DNA of 64,000 nucleotides from assembly GCA_000296795.1 (NCBI GenBank), contig BAFH01000002.1, positions 714,686-778,685 on the forward strand, read 5' to 3'. This document shows positions 45,595-55,225 of the stretch, piece after piece; position 1 is the first letter of the stretch, and every line of letters begins with the position of its first letter. Source of the DNA: Candidatus Jettenia caeni. Its GTDB lineage: Bacteria; Planctomycetota; Brocadiia; Brocadiales; Brocadiaceae. The translations under genes were made by a program, and so were the position numbers. The notes under the pieces were generated by a model. That model was not told the origin of the DNA. It worked only from the letters and a program-made list of their open reading frames with translations, and made no database searches.

Positions 45595-48150
45595 TTAATG
45601 AAGAGACTGCGCCAGGAATTCTTTCATTTCCCGAAAAACAACCTCCCCTTTATCCTTAATGTATCTTATATCGGGAAGGGATTCGAGAAATATATGCCCA
45701 TACCTCTTGGTAACCACCCGACTGTCAAAAATAACCACTACACCCTTATCATCACGGCTCCGTATAAGCCTTCCAAAGCCCTGTTTAAATTTAATTACAG
45801 CCATAGGTAAAGAATAGTTATAGAAAGCATCACCACCGGAATTCTCAATAGCTTCTGCCCGCGCCTCAATAATAGGTTCTGTAGGTACTTTAAAGGGTAA
45901 TCTGGTAAGGATAACACATTCCAGGGCGTCTCCTTTAACATCAATCCCTTCCCAGAAACTATCGGTAGCAAAAAGAACGGACGTCTTGTCTTTTTTGAAA
46001 GTATCAAGGAGGCTGTGGCGGTTATCCATTCCTTGTTTTAAGCAGGTATAGCCCATATGTGTAATCCGAGGTTCTAGTTTTTGATAAAGATTATCAAGAA
46101 GGTTATAAGAGGTAAACAGGATTAATGCCCTTCCTTCAGAAATTTCTATAGTCTTAAAGATATTGTGCTCGAGCGCCAATGCATAACCAGACCCATTAGG
46201 TTCTGAAATATCTGTGGGAATGCCAACGATAACCTGCTTTTTATAATCAAATGGAGAGCGGAGCATCAATTCAGATAATCGATCCTCCGGGATTTGATCC
46301 AGGCCAATATTCTCTTTAAAAAACGTAAAATTATTGTTGACTGCTAATGTAGCTGACGTCAATAGTATTGTAGGGTAATTATCATAGAGGCAGGCCTTCA
46401 AACCATCAGAAACGGAAAGGGGCGCTGTACAAAACCGGATAATAGGATTTTCTTTGTATCTTTTAATTTCTATCCACTTGCAAAACTTTTCGTCCGTGGT
46501 GATGAAAAAAGATATATCATGTGCCACCATTTTTAAACGCATCTTACACGATACAATATCTATTAATACCGATGATAAAATATCCTGCGACTTTTTGGAT
46601 AATTCTCCTATCTTATCTAATACTGTCTTTAACAACAGGGTAAATTTATGGATCTCTATACATAAGGACTTCAGCTTTACCTCTATACCAGCATGCCACA
46701 GGTCTGTGGAAGCGAAGTGTGTGGTTATACGGAGTTTCATTTCTTCATTTTTATCTTTTTGTAAACCAGCATTTACAATATACTTGCCTACGGCATGGGA
46801 GATATCTTCAAAGACTTCCAGGACTGTATTATAGAGATGCTGTCTTGCTTCAATGATTTCTGTGTTGATTTTGTCAGTAATATCTATTGCTATGGATTTG
46901 TCATGATCTGAGCTTACTTCTTTTAGTTTACCTTTGATGTGCTGTAAAAGACCTTTCCTGGCATCTTTTAGATTAATTAATCTTCCCAGTAGCTTTGTTA
47001 TTCTTAACCGTGAGACTACACTGCTCAGGTTACTTGTTGCCACGGCTTCTAAATGATGCGCCTCGTCTATGATGATTTTTTTGAAGGGTGGCAAGATAGC
47101 GACACCTTCGTAGCCCTTCGATTCCTGACGCACAATCAGGTCGGCCATCAAAAGATAATGGTTTATGACAAGAATATCAGCGCTGGCTGCGTTTCTCCGT
47201 GCAATATAAAAGAAACATGCATCATAAAACTGGCACTTCAACCGTGTACATTGGTCTGCCTCTGATTGTATCGATTCCCAGGCATCCTCACGGGGTATGA
47301 AATTCAGGTCTGCCTTGCTCCCATCCCGTGTCTTTATAGCCCATTCTAATAGGGTATTCAATTGCTGTCTGTTATTGTCTTCAATCAGCGTGCCACCCTC
47401 GGAGCGTAAATTATAAACCTTTCTAAGACAAAGGTAGTTATTCCTTCCTTTTACCAGGACGCTCTTAAAATTCAATCCACAACACTTCTGCAGTATCGGT
47501 ATATCTTTTTCAATCAACTGTTCCTGCAGGTTTATTGTATTGGTGGAAATTACTACCCGCTCCTGATTTTTTATGCTCCAAAACACCGCCGGAACAAGGT
47601 ATGCGAGAGATTTACCAGTTCCTGTTCCTGCTTCAATGAGGGCGATCTTATGGCAATTAAAGGCGTTGATTACCGACTTTAACATCTCGATTTGCTGTTC
47701 GCGGTACTCATAGCGCGGTAGCTGTTGAGCAAAATTTCCCCCGGGCAGAAATTGCCCCAAAAGCTCTTTAAAATTGAGCTCTTCATACAGAGGTTTTTTC
47801 TTTACCTTCACCACTGGATACAGATACTTTACCTGGTTATCTGTGATATAGAATCCCACTCCTAATGTCCCCATACATGAAGCAATTTCGATGTCTGCAT
47901 CGGACGGATCTAAGATACCATCCGGGTGATTGTGAATAATTACATCCCCATATTTTGCATCTTTGGTAATCGCCGGGACAGCATTCTTATTTCCCATAGC
48001 ATAAACATCAACATCAATTACCAAAAGTTCTTCGTTAAGTTTGCCAATCAGGAATATCTCATTTCCGCCTGCCTTTTTAATGGCGTCTTGAATAGAAGAC
48101 AGTGCTTCGGGCGCTATAAAATTTCCGGCTAACCATTTTGTCGTTTTCAT
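45595..48150 (-). CDS. dinG: JAMM-domain/DinG-like ATP-dependent helicase fusion
   Basis: An 851-residue protein (from ATG 48150; a TTG at 48186 is an alternative, neither with a clear ribosome site). Residues about 1-120 form a JAB/MPN domain with a full JAMM motif: Glu31, then H73-N-H75 and S83/D86. The rest is an XPD/DinG superfamily 2 helicase: Walker A EAGTGTGKSLAYLVP near 180, an iron-sulfur insertion with CLRK then CTRLKCQFYDACFF, DEAH in IIDEAHHLEA near 365, FATDSFWEGIDVKGD and the C-terminal GFGRLIRSRDDKG. DinG unwinds R-loops, D-loops and G-quadruplexes. The extra metalloprotease-type domain is unusual. Confidence 0.9.
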   Translation of the reverse strand: MKTTKWLAGNFIAPEALSSIQDAIKKAGGNEIFLIGKLNEELLVIDVDVYAMGNKNAVPAITKDAKYGDVIIHNHPDGILDPSDADIEIASCMGTLGVGFYITDNQVKYLYPVVKVKKKPLYEELNFKELLGQFLPGGNFAQQLPRYEYREQQIEMLKSVINAFNCHKIALIEAGTGTGKSLAYLVPAVFWSIKNQERVVISTNTINLQEQLIEKDIPILQKCCGLNFKSVLVKGRNNYLCLRKVYNLRSEGGTLIEDNNRQQLNTLLEWAIKTRDGSKADLNFIPREDAWESIQSEADQCTRLKCQFYDACFFYIARRNAASADILVINHYLLMADLIVRQESKGYEGVAILPPFKKIIIDEAHHLEAVATSNLSSVVSRLRITKLLGRLINLKDARKGLLQHIKGKLKEVSSDHDKSIAIDITDKINTEIIEARQHLYNTVLEVFEDISHAVGKYIVNAGLQKDKNEEMKLRITTHFASTDLWHAGIEVKLKSLCIEIHKFTLLLKTVLDKIGELSKKSQDILSSVLIDIVSCKMRLKMVAHDISFFITTDEKFCKWIEIKRYKENPIIRFCTAPLSVSDGLKACLYDNYPTILLTSATLAVNNNFTFFKENIGLDQIPEDRLSELMLRSPFDYKKQVIVGIPTDISEPNGSGYALALEHNIFKTIEISEGRALILFTSYNLLDNLYQKLEPRITHMGYTCLKQGMDNRHSLLDTFKKDKTSVLFATDSFWEGIDVKGDALECVILTRLPFKVPTEPIIEARAEAIENSGGDAFYNYSLPMAVIKFKQGFGRLIRSRDDKGVVVIFDSRVVTKRYGHIFLESLPDIRYIKDKGEVVFREMKEFLAQSLH

Positions 48151-48394
48151 AAATAAAGTATAAGATAAAATATGTGTGTTGTACAATTAAAAACAGGCTG
48201 AAAATCTTGTAAATACTGATCTGCCAGGGCATAAAGATACTAAAAAACGGGAGAACGATATAGGTATAATACGAATTTTCGGCGATCAATTTTCTATCAA
48301 AATTCTTTGATTTTTTCTCATATTTGGTATCTTTGTAATCATGGGATAACTAACGAATGGTTATAGGAAGAACCGTCGCCTCTGGTTTTATCCC

Positions 48395-48422
48395 TTGACT
48401 CTTTTTTCCGTTTTCATATAAT
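48395..48422 (+). promoter_or_regulatory. Candidate sigma70 promoter for the aminotransferase
   Basis: TTGACT (48395) and TATAAT (48417) with a 16-base spacer. This gives a leader of about 160 bases before the ATG at 48589. Confidence 0.5.
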
Positions 48423-48515
48423 AATTTTTCTTCGAATCCATTTTGGATTCAGCTTTGGTTCATTTCCTCTCTGAGGATATTTACCATCGTAATTAAGAGA
48501 GTAAAAGAATAATAA

Positions 48516-48566
48516 GTAGCGCAGGGGGATGTTCCCATTATTGGCTGATATCGAGGTCGGCGCTAC
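48516..48566 (+). promoter_or_regulatory. Hairpin in the aminotransferase leader
   Basis: GTAGCGC (48516-48522) pairs with GCGCTAC (48560-48566) around an interior GGGGATGTTCCC. It closes 22 bases before the start codon, so it could act as an attenuator, as a translation block or simply as a repeat. Confidence 0.4.
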
Positions 48567-48588
48567 AAGATAAGTGAAAGGATAGAGA

Positions 48589-49734
48589 ATGAAGAAGAAT
48601 TATCTGTTTACGCCAGGCCCAACCATGGTGCCACCTGAAGTGGCGCTGGCCGAAGCACAATCAATGATCCATCACAGGACGCCGCAATTCTCTCAAATAT
48701 TTTACGAGGTGAGCGAGGACTTAAAATACCTGTTTCAGACGAAGGCGGGAGATGTGTTTACCCTTATGTCTTCCGGAACGGGCGCTATGGAGGCGTGCGT
48801 TGCGAATGTTTTGTCCAGAGGAAATAAGGCGCTGGTAGTTGTCAGTGGAAAATTTGGTGAACGCTGGGCAGAGCTATGTAAATGTTTTGGTATTGAGACC
48901 ATTACGATTGATGTTGAAAACGGGAAGGCTGTAAATCCACAAGATATTGAGACTGCTCTCAATAAGACCCGTGGAATTAACGTAGTATTTACAACCCAAT
49001 GTGAAACATCTACGGGTGTTGTCCACGATATAAAGTCTATTTCCCCTATCGTAAAAAAACACGGGGCCTTGCTCGTTGTCGATGCCATTACCGGAATCGG
49101 CGTCCATCAATTATTGATGGACGAATGGAATATCGATGTCGCTATTACCGGATCACAGAAAGGATGTATGATGCCGCCCGGCCTGGCCTTTGTTTGTGTT
49201 AACAACAGCGCCTGGAGTGTGATAGAAAAGGCCGATTTACCCAGATATTACTGGGATTTCAGGAAGATGAGAAAAGAGTTAAAAGACAAAACAACCCCTT
49301 TTACCCCTGCCGTTTCGCTGGTTATGGCTATGAAGGCAGCCCTGGATATGATCAAAAAGGAAGGGATTGAGAATGTATGGAAAAGACATGCCCGCCTTGC
49401 TCATGCCACGAGAGAAGGCGCAAAGGCGCTTGGGTTGGAACTCTTTGCCGGGGAATATGCAAGCAATGTATTGACTGCTATTAAGGCGCCAACAGGAATA
49501 GATGTTGATAAGATTATCAAAAAATTACGCGATGAAACGGGGGTAACCTTTACCGGCGGACAAGATGAATTAAAAGGGAAGATGATCCGTATCGGTCATA
49601 TGGGTTATGTAAATGATTTCGATATTATTGTTGCCATTGCCGCCCTTGAAAAAGGACTTTATGAGGCAGGATATCCTGTGGAACCAGGTAAAGGATTATC
49701 GAAAGTGCAATCATTGCTGGTAAGCAAAAAATAA
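48589..49734 (+). CDS. Class V aminotransferase (alanine/serine-glyoxylate or -pyruvate type)
   Basis: A 381-residue PLP enzyme. The opening MKKNYLFTPGPTMVPPEV is the family signature, with MIHHRTPQFSQI next and SSGTGAMEACVANVLS as the cofactor-phosphate region near residue 65. The PLP lysine is in TGSQKGCMMPPG near residue 195, preceded by VVDAITGIG with the ring-binding Asp. Members interconvert alanine or serine with glyoxylate; some are annotated as hydrogenase small subunit or phosphoserine-like enzymes, so the substrate is uncertain. The gene is convergent with the cytochrome operon, 84 bases apart, and has its own promoter candidate. Confidence 0.87.
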   Translation: MKKNYLFTPGPTMVPPEVALAEAQSMIHHRTPQFSQIFYEVSEDLKYLFQTKAGDVFTLMSSGTGAMEACVANVLSRGNKALVVVSGKFGERWAELCKCFGIETITIDVENGKAVNPQDIETALNKTRGINVVFTTQCETSTGVVHDIKSISPIVKKHGALLVVDAITGIGVHQLLMDEWNIDVAITGSQKGCMMPPGLAFVCVNNSAWSVIEKADLPRYYWDFRKMRKELKDKTTPFTPAVSLVMAMKAALDMIKKEGIENVWKRHARLAHATREGAKALGLELFAGEYASNVLTAIKAPTGIDVDKIIKKLRDETGVTFTGGQDELKGKMIRIGHMGYVNDFDIIVAIAALEKGLYEAGYPVEPGKGLSKVQSLLVSKK

Positions 49735-49751
49735 CAATCCAGTTCGTCTCA

Positions 49752-49810
49752 TCCACCCTGCTCCGTGGCTCTGTAATGAGTAGGGTGGACTAAGCGAAGC
49801 AAATCCGCCA
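49752..49810. repeat. Inverted repeat and TAAGCGAAGC motif between convergent genes
   Basis: TCCACCCT (49752-49759) pairs with AGGGTGGA (49782-49789). This is followed by CTAAGCGAAGCAAATCCGCC, a copy of the sequence at 63961-63984. It may serve as a bidirectional terminator, but there is no T run. Confidence 0.55.
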
Positions 49811-49818
49811 AAGAGAAG

Positions 49819-52656
49819 CTATTCCTCTAGATTCATTAAATAATCCTTCATTGCTTCTGCTTGTTCCTGTGGTGTTCCCGGAATATAATCCTGGAACTCT
49901 CCCTCTCTGAAAAACTTTGGCATCTTTGTACCTGGCTGGATCGATTGCGGGTCAAGCAACCACCTCTTTATCCAGTCCGGTTTTAATCTTGTCCTGGCAA
50001 GCATGAGATCAGGCGCCCAGCCCGTTGGGTCACCTTCCGGCATTTTTTCTCCTTTTACGTGACATAAGGTACAGTTGACATCTTTGGATTCAAACAGCTT
50101 CTTTGCTGCTAAGAGATAGCCCGGCGATCTTGCCTCTTTCTCCTCTCTATACTCTTTCTTTGTTTCGACTATATACTCATAAGGATATTCTTCATTTTCC
50201 CTCATAGCAAAGAATCTGACAAGGCTGGCAGCCTCCTCATTTGGTAAACTAAACGACGGCATCTTTACATCCAGCCATGGTCTCAGATCTATGGGATCTT
50301 TTAAGAATTCAAATGCCCACGCAGGCTGAACCTTCTTACCTTCGCCATATAACAAGGGCGGAGCGAATACCCTTGCCTCTTCAGGCACGAGACCCTCATT
50401 ATCGACATGGTATTCTATAATCGACGATGCAAAATTAACCTTCTTAACCCATTCCTTACGCACGATTCGTTCTGTATCAATGAAGACAGTCTCGCCTGCT
50501 TTTTGCTTAAGTTCACCGCTATCTTTCATAAGTTGAAAATATACCCCATCTTCCTCATCCAGCTTTACCATTCCCGTAAGTTCTATTCCTTCTTCAATAT
50601 ACAATCTGTCCACATCAAGCTGGTGGCATCCGGTACAATGGTACTTTCCAATGAGTCTCTTCCCCTCTGCTATGCCCCGTTCGCTCTCTGTAAGCCTGCC
50701 GATATACGCATCGGGAAGTTTTTCCTCTTTCAGCCCGGTAAGCAGCACGAGCAATGATTCTATTTCTTCACCAGTTAATACGAAATCAGGCATCTTCAAT
50801 TGATCCTCAGGTTTTTTGTACTTTCCTTTATCAAATTGTCTTGGATCTTGCAATTTTGCCCGTAGCCATGCCCGCCTTGCCTCACCTGCATTCTCTGAGA
50901 TATGCTTGAGCCCAACTTCGCCCAGTATTCTTTTTTCCAAAAGTCCAAAATCGAGTAATTCCACATGTTTAGACCCGATAGCCGATAACTCGACTCCAAT
51001 TTTACCTAGCCCTTCCATACCCTGTATTTCATGACAGCTAAAACAACCATATTTCTTAATTAAGGCCTCTCCTGCACGCGCCCGTTCCTTATCCTCTGAC
51101 CACGCCACATCTGTCAACCCGTCTCTTGTAAAACCCATAGCTGTCTTACTTATCAGGTATCCAGCAACTAAACTTGCTTTTTCCTGATTAAGCCTGAAGT
51201 TTGGCATACGGGTAAGCGGCTCTTTTCCTTTCGGGTTTATAATCCACTCTACCAGATACCCATAGTTTATCTTCTCTCCTATCCTTGCCAGATTAGGCGC
51301 AAACCCACGCTCTGTATCTTTCTCATAAGAATGGCATGCCATGCATCCAATATACTCAAAGATAAAGTCTCCGCTAGATAATTGTCCTTCATCAAATTTG
51401 GGTATCTCATCATGTATACCGCTTTCATCTGCATGCTGCCACAGATAGGCTGCTATGGATTGAGATTCCTCTTCTGAAAGTTTGAAATTGGGCATCAACG
51501 TGGTAGGGCGGAAGGATTTTGGATCTTTTATCCATTTTGTAATCCAGCCAGGTTTTACTTTATTTTTTATATTTCTCAGGCCAGGACCTATCATTCTGTG
51601 TTTATCTTTACCGAAACCCGTTGTTTCGTGGCATCCATGGCAGCCAAGCTCTTCGAATAGCCTTCTCCCTTGCCAGAGAATTTCTGCGCCTTTTACTTCT
51701 TTGCCTTCGTTATGGCACCGGATGCATGATCCCTGAGCGGATTTACCCCGGTGTATCGGTGTAAGCCAGTATTCAACCTCTCCATGCGCCTTCTTTACCC
51801 CTGATGTAGCGTTAGCCTGACCCTCGTGACAGAGCACGCAGCCAAATCTTTCCGGTGGATGATTACCTAAATATAAATCACGATTAGGATGGCTTACATA
51901 CGGTTGTTCTGTAGATACATTTTCTGTCCTGGTAATACCCACATGGCACGACATACACCGGTCTACGATAGATAAGTCCTCCAGATACATCTGGTATATT
52001 TGCAGACTCGGCCGGGTCTTTTTGAAATTTTTTAATTGCGCTTCGTATTTTTTCATTCCTGCCGTATAGGAATCTAATTCCCCGGTATAGGTAGTAATGC
52101 CGCGCTTCAGTTCTGTCAATCTCGTCTCTACAGAAACTAAATTGTCTTCAGCCTCTTTTACCTTTGCAGCAAGGTCATTACCCTTCTCCTCCAGCGCTGC
52201 AATTTCATGTATGATATATTCACTCGGATCTTTTCCAAAGATATACTCCTTCTCCATGCGTCCATTCCGCGCCACAATTGCCTTAAACCGTAAGGATTCT
52301 AATGTTTTACTCAATACCGTTTGTTCTTCTGATAACTTTTTGTATTCATTTTGTATTGGTGGTTTTTTGAAGTCTTCCCACGCATGTTCCAGGTTGTTTT
52401 TTGCCTCTCCATAGTTCTTTTGGGTGTCTGGGCTTTCAAAAATTGCACGTTCCTTTTCGTATGCCTGTCTGATTTTGTCTAATTCTAGGCGATAAAATTG
52501 CTTTTGATATTTTTTCCACGGCCGTCTGTCAACAGTCTCATTTACAAGCGCCCATATGGTGACTGCTACAAGGATAAAACTCACCATGACATATATGACC
52601 AGGTAAGACTTGTCTTCCTCTCTTCTCATGGGATGCAGATTTTTGTTGTCAGACAT
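49819..52656 (-). CDS. Membrane-anchored eight-haem cytochrome c of the Rieske/b complex
   Basis: A 945-residue protein with one N-terminal helix (LVIYVMVSFILVAVTIWALV, about 19-38), then a coiled coil (about 50-215). Eight CXXCH haem sites follow: CMSCH, CVLCH, CIRCH, CHGCH, CMACH, CFSCH, CTGCH and CTLCH. After the third, MPNF, MPNF, MPDF, MPSF and MPKF recur, each in the place of the sixth Met ligand of a class I cytochrome c domain. That suggests three bis-His-type haems near the membrane and about five Met-ligated domains in a row. It is the last gene of the operon, ten bases after the cytochrome b half, and would accept electrons from the Rieske centre in the periplasm or anammoxosome lumen. 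Confidence 0.9.
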   Translation of the reverse strand: MSDNKNLHPMRREEDKSYLVIYVMVSFILVAVTIWALVNETVDRRPWKKYQKQFYRLELDKIRQAYEKERAIFESPDTQKNYGEAKNNLEHAWEDFKKPPIQNEYKKLSEEQTVLSKTLESLRFKAIVARNGRMEKEYIFGKDPSEYIIHEIAALEEKGNDLAAKVKEAEDNLVSVETRLTELKRGITTYTGELDSYTAGMKKYEAQLKNFKKTRPSLQIYQMYLEDLSIVDRCMSCHVGITRTENVSTEQPYVSHPNRDLYLGNHPPERFGCVLCHEGQANATSGVKKAHGEVEYWLTPIHRGKSAQGSCIRCHNEGKEVKGAEILWQGRRLFEELGCHGCHETTGFGKDKHRMIGPGLRNIKNKVKPGWITKWIKDPKSFRPTTLMPNFKLSEEESQSIAAYLWQHADESGIHDEIPKFDEGQLSSGDFIFEYIGCMACHSYEKDTERGFAPNLARIGEKINYGYLVEWIINPKGKEPLTRMPNFRLNQEKASLVAGYLISKTAMGFTRDGLTDVAWSEDKERARAGEALIKKYGCFSCHEIQGMEGLGKIGVELSAIGSKHVELLDFGLLEKRILGEVGLKHISENAGEARRAWLRAKLQDPRQFDKGKYKKPEDQLKMPDFVLTGEEIESLLVLLTGLKEEKLPDAYIGRLTESERGIAEGKRLIGKYHCTGCHQLDVDRLYIEEGIELTGMVKLDEEDGVYFQLMKDSGELKQKAGETVFIDTERIVRKEWVKKVNFASSIIEYHVDNEGLVPEEARVFAPPLLYGEGKKVQPAWAFEFLKDPIDLRPWLDVKMPSFSLPNEEAASLVRFFAMRENEEYPYEYIVETKKEYREEKEARSPGYLLAAKKLFESKDVNCTLCHVKGEKMPEGDPTGWAPDLMLARTRLKPDWIKRWLLDPQSIQPGTKMPKFFREGEFQDYIPGTPQEQAEAMKDYLMNLEE

Positions 52657-52666
52657 AATTTATATC

Positions 52667-53500
52667 TTATATGTTAAACCACGGTGTTACCCATATATAT
52701 TTTACATGAAATACAAGCCTCAGAAATACCTTTATCGGCAGTGCAACCATAGATAAGAAAAGAAACGCCACGATGGAGTATTTGATAATGCCGAGTTTTT
52801 CTAATGCTACGCTCTCTTTTGCCTTCATAAGGCGGTACGGAATTGTTATACCCATGAAGAAGTATCCTATCACAACTGCGCCGCCTATGATAAAGCCCAA
52901 CAAAGATTTCGAATCAATACCTATGAAACTGGTCAGATCATAGTTGGTTTCAGCTACGATCCGGTGGGGATCCCATTCTTGCCACGGCCAGAACCAAAGC
53001 CAACCCGGCCCACGCATGAAGACGCCGATGATAATAAGCAATATCCATAAGATATGAAATCCAAAACAGAAGGTAAGTAAGGCAAATTTTCTTTCCTTAA
53101 AGGTATAATATCCGTTGCCTTTGGGATTAAAATCTACGTAGGGTATAGCCATCAAGCCTATAATTATGAGCATAGGAAAAACGACCCCGGCAATCCATGG
53201 ATCAAAGTAAACAAGCATTTCCTGAAGTCCTAAAAAATACCAGGGCGCCTTTGCCGGATTTGGGGTCATAGTAGGATCTGAATGCTCTTCAAGCGGCGCA
53301 TCAAGCAAAACAGACCAGACAATGAGGAGGATTGTACAGATGATTACCGTCAGAAATTCCTTTCTTACCAGATATGGCCATGTAGGCAGTTCGCTTTCGG
53401 AAATATCGGCATCCTTCTCCTTTGCAAGTGCAGGACCTTTAATAAATGTCAATGCCCTGTATCTTCCCTTCTCTTTTGTTTTTTCTTCTTTCGTATCCAT
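52667..53500 (-). CDS. Cytochrome b C-terminal half (subunit IV-like)
   Basis: A 277-residue membrane protein with about five helices (starts around FLTVIICTILLIVWSVLL and PWIAGVVFPMLIIIGLMAIP). The quinol-oxidation loop is recognisable as PNPAKAPWYFLGLQEML near residue 80, where b6f subunit IV has its PEWY segment. It contains no haem-ligand histidine pair of its own; the b haems sit in the other half (55406-56233). Compared with the three-helix b6f subunit IV it is longer, with two extra helices at the C-terminus. It starts 12 bases after the flavoprotein stop. Confidence 0.88.
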   Translation of the reverse strand: MDTKEEKTKEKGRYRALTFIKGPALAKEKDADISESELPTWPYLVRKEFLTVIICTILLIVWSVLLDAPLEEHSDPTMTPNPAKAPWYFLGLQEMLVYFDPWIAGVVFPMLIIIGLMAIPYVDFNPKGNGYYTFKERKFALLTFCFGFHILWILLIIIGVFMRGPGWLWFWPWQEWDPHRIVAETNYDLTSFIGIDSKSLLGFIIGGAVVIGYFFMGITIPYRLMKAKESVALEKLGIIKYSIVAFLFLSMVALPIKVFLRLVFHVKYIWVTPWFNI

Positions 53501-53512
53501 ATTTTCTGTTTT

Positions 53513-55219
53513 TTATTCTTCGGAATAGGCAAAGCGTTTCATCGTAATGGCATCTACAGGACAGCGATTAACACACAATCCGCACCGGATGCATTTTTCT
53601 TCATTGATAACCATAACGGCATCCCAATCATCAGGGACTGAATCTTTATTATCTAAAATACCGGCATCCTCAACATATTCACGTGATACCATAGATATAC
53701 AATTGTGTGGGCAGACATCAATACAACCACCACATAATATGCATTTTTCATCGATAAATATATTAAAATGGCAAAGCAGACACCTCCCGGCCTCCTTAAA
53801 GGTATTTTCCTTCGAAAGCCCCGGTTCTGTCTCTGTATGGAGATCCAGCCTTTCTTCCATGGGAATGTTATCTTGTTTTTGTCTGGGTATTGCCTCATAA
53901 TCAGGTATTCTTCCGGAAGGGGATTGCTCTTTATAATAAAATTTATATCCTGTCCTTTCCTGCCCTGTTAAGAATTTATGTATCGACCTTGCAGCTTTTC
54001 TGCCGTCTGCTATCACCTCAATTACATTTCTGGGGCCTGTTACACAATCACCGCCTGCAAATACACCTTCTCTTGTAGTCATAAAACTTCCCTGGTCTAT
54101 GATAGGCATTCCCCAGTGATTCACCTTTATACCAAACTTTTCTGAAAGAAATCCTATATCTGGTGATTGCCCAATAGCCGCTATTATTACATTTACCGGT
54201 ATCGTAAAATTGCTTCCTTCAATAGGTACCGGACGCCTTCGGCCTTTGTCGTCTGGTTCGCCGAGTCTGTTTTTTATACATTCGAGATGCGTTACCTTCG
54301 AGCCATGCCCTTCAACGATTTTTATCGGTGAAGTTAAAAAATATATCTTTATACCTTCTTCCTCTGCCATGCTTACCTCTGCTTCACCGGCCGGCATCTC
54401 CTCTAAACTTCTCCGATAAACGACAGAAACCTCCTGAGCGCCCAGCCTGAGCGAAGAGCGTGCGCAATCTATAGCGGTAAATCCCCCTCCAATCACTACA
54501 ACTTTTTCGGGGATAGTTTTTATCATTCCGAGGTTTGTATTCTTCATAAAGGTAATGCCATGCATTACCCCGGAAATATCTTCGCCGGGAATATCAAGTG
54601 ACTGTGATCTGTGGGCTCCCGTGGCAATGTATACAGCCTCGAATTCCTTTAATAAGGTATTAAACTTATCATAGGTATCGACAGGGCTGTTTAAGCGGAT
54701 ATCGACCCCAATCTCTTTTGTCCGGTTCACGGCGTCTTCTATAGTACTGCGAGGTAACCGGTAAGGCGGGATACCTACACTTAACATGCCGCCAGCAAGT
54801 GGTAAAGCCTCGTAGATAACAACATCGTGCCCTTTAAAAGCCAAATCGTTTGCTGCGGCAAGGCCTGAAGGTCCTGAACCAATTATTGCAATACGATTAC
54901 CTGTTTTTTCTCTGTTTCCTGGTTTTCCAGGAAACATTTTGCCGGCGAAATCTGCTGCGCTTCTCTTGAGCGAGCATATGGCGATAGGCTTATCGATTGT
55001 GCCGCGTCGGCATGCGGTTTCACAGGGATGGGTACATACCCTGCCGAGAATATGAGGGAAAAGATTTGCTATGAAATTAAGATGTAAGGAACCATCGAAG
55101 TCCCCCTCAGCTATGCGTTCTATGTAATTCATGGCTGGCGTATTGACAGGGCATGCATACTGGCAGTTTATGTTTTCTCTGAACCAGTGGTCATCGGCCT
55201 TAACTATCTTATAATTCAC
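53513..55219 (-). CDS. GltD/NfnB-like NAD(P) oxidoreductase with two ferredoxin clusters
   Basis: A 568-residue cytoplasmic flavoprotein starting at GTG 55219; GGAGAG, inside the end of the 50-residue gene, provides the ribosome site. N-terminal cysteines (CQYACPVN, CTHPCETACRRG) bind clusters as in glutamate synthase small subunit. FAD motif IAIIGSGPSGLAAA near 110, NAD(P) motif VVVIGGGFTAIDCARS near 245, FAGGDCVTGPRNVIEV near 400. The C-terminus carries two four-Cys ferredoxin motifs (CILCGGCIDVCPHNC and CIRCGLCVNRCPVDA). Placed between two cytochrome b halves, it probably docks on the cytoplasmic face and exchanges electrons between NAD(P) and the b haems or quinone. That is inference. Confidence 0.9.
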   Translation of the reverse strand: MNYKIVKADDHWFRENINCQYACPVNTPAMNYIERIAEGDFDGSLHLNFIANLFPHILGRVCTHPCETACRRGTIDKPIAICSLKRSAADFAGKMFPGKPGNREKTGNRIAIIGSGPSGLAAANDLAFKGHDVVIYEALPLAGGMLSVGIPPYRLPRSTIEDAVNRTKEIGVDIRLNSPVDTYDKFNTLLKEFEAVYIATGAHRSQSLDIPGEDISGVMHGITFMKNTNLGMIKTIPEKVVVIGGGFTAIDCARSSLRLGAQEVSVVYRRSLEEMPAGEAEVSMAEEEGIKIYFLTSPIKIVEGHGSKVTHLECIKNRLGEPDDKGRRRPVPIEGSNFTIPVNVIIAAIGQSPDIGFLSEKFGIKVNHWGMPIIDQGSFMTTREGVFAGGDCVTGPRNVIEVIADGRKAARSIHKFLTGQERTGYKFYYKEQSPSGRIPDYEAIPRQKQDNIPMEERLDLHTETEPGLSKENTFKEAGRCLLCHFNIFIDEKCILCGGCIDVCPHNCISMVSREYVEDAGILDNKDSVPDDWDAVMVINEEKCIRCGLCVNRCPVDAITMKRFAYSEE

Positions 55220-55225
55220 GGGATA

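Larger units (their letters stand above)
48151..48588. other. Divergent spacer with promoter and structured leader
   Basis: About 440 bases between the helicase start and the aminotransferase. It holds the promoter at 48395-48422, a GAATCCA-TTT-TGGATTC hairpin (48434-48450) and the GTAGCGC/GCGCTAC hairpin (48516-48566). No gene is visible. Confidence 0.5.

Noticed and set aside
47395-47403. GTGCCACCC, matching an end of the compound hairpin element, inside the helicase gene
   Set aside because: Single short match within a coding sequence, without a partner repeat or hairpin.
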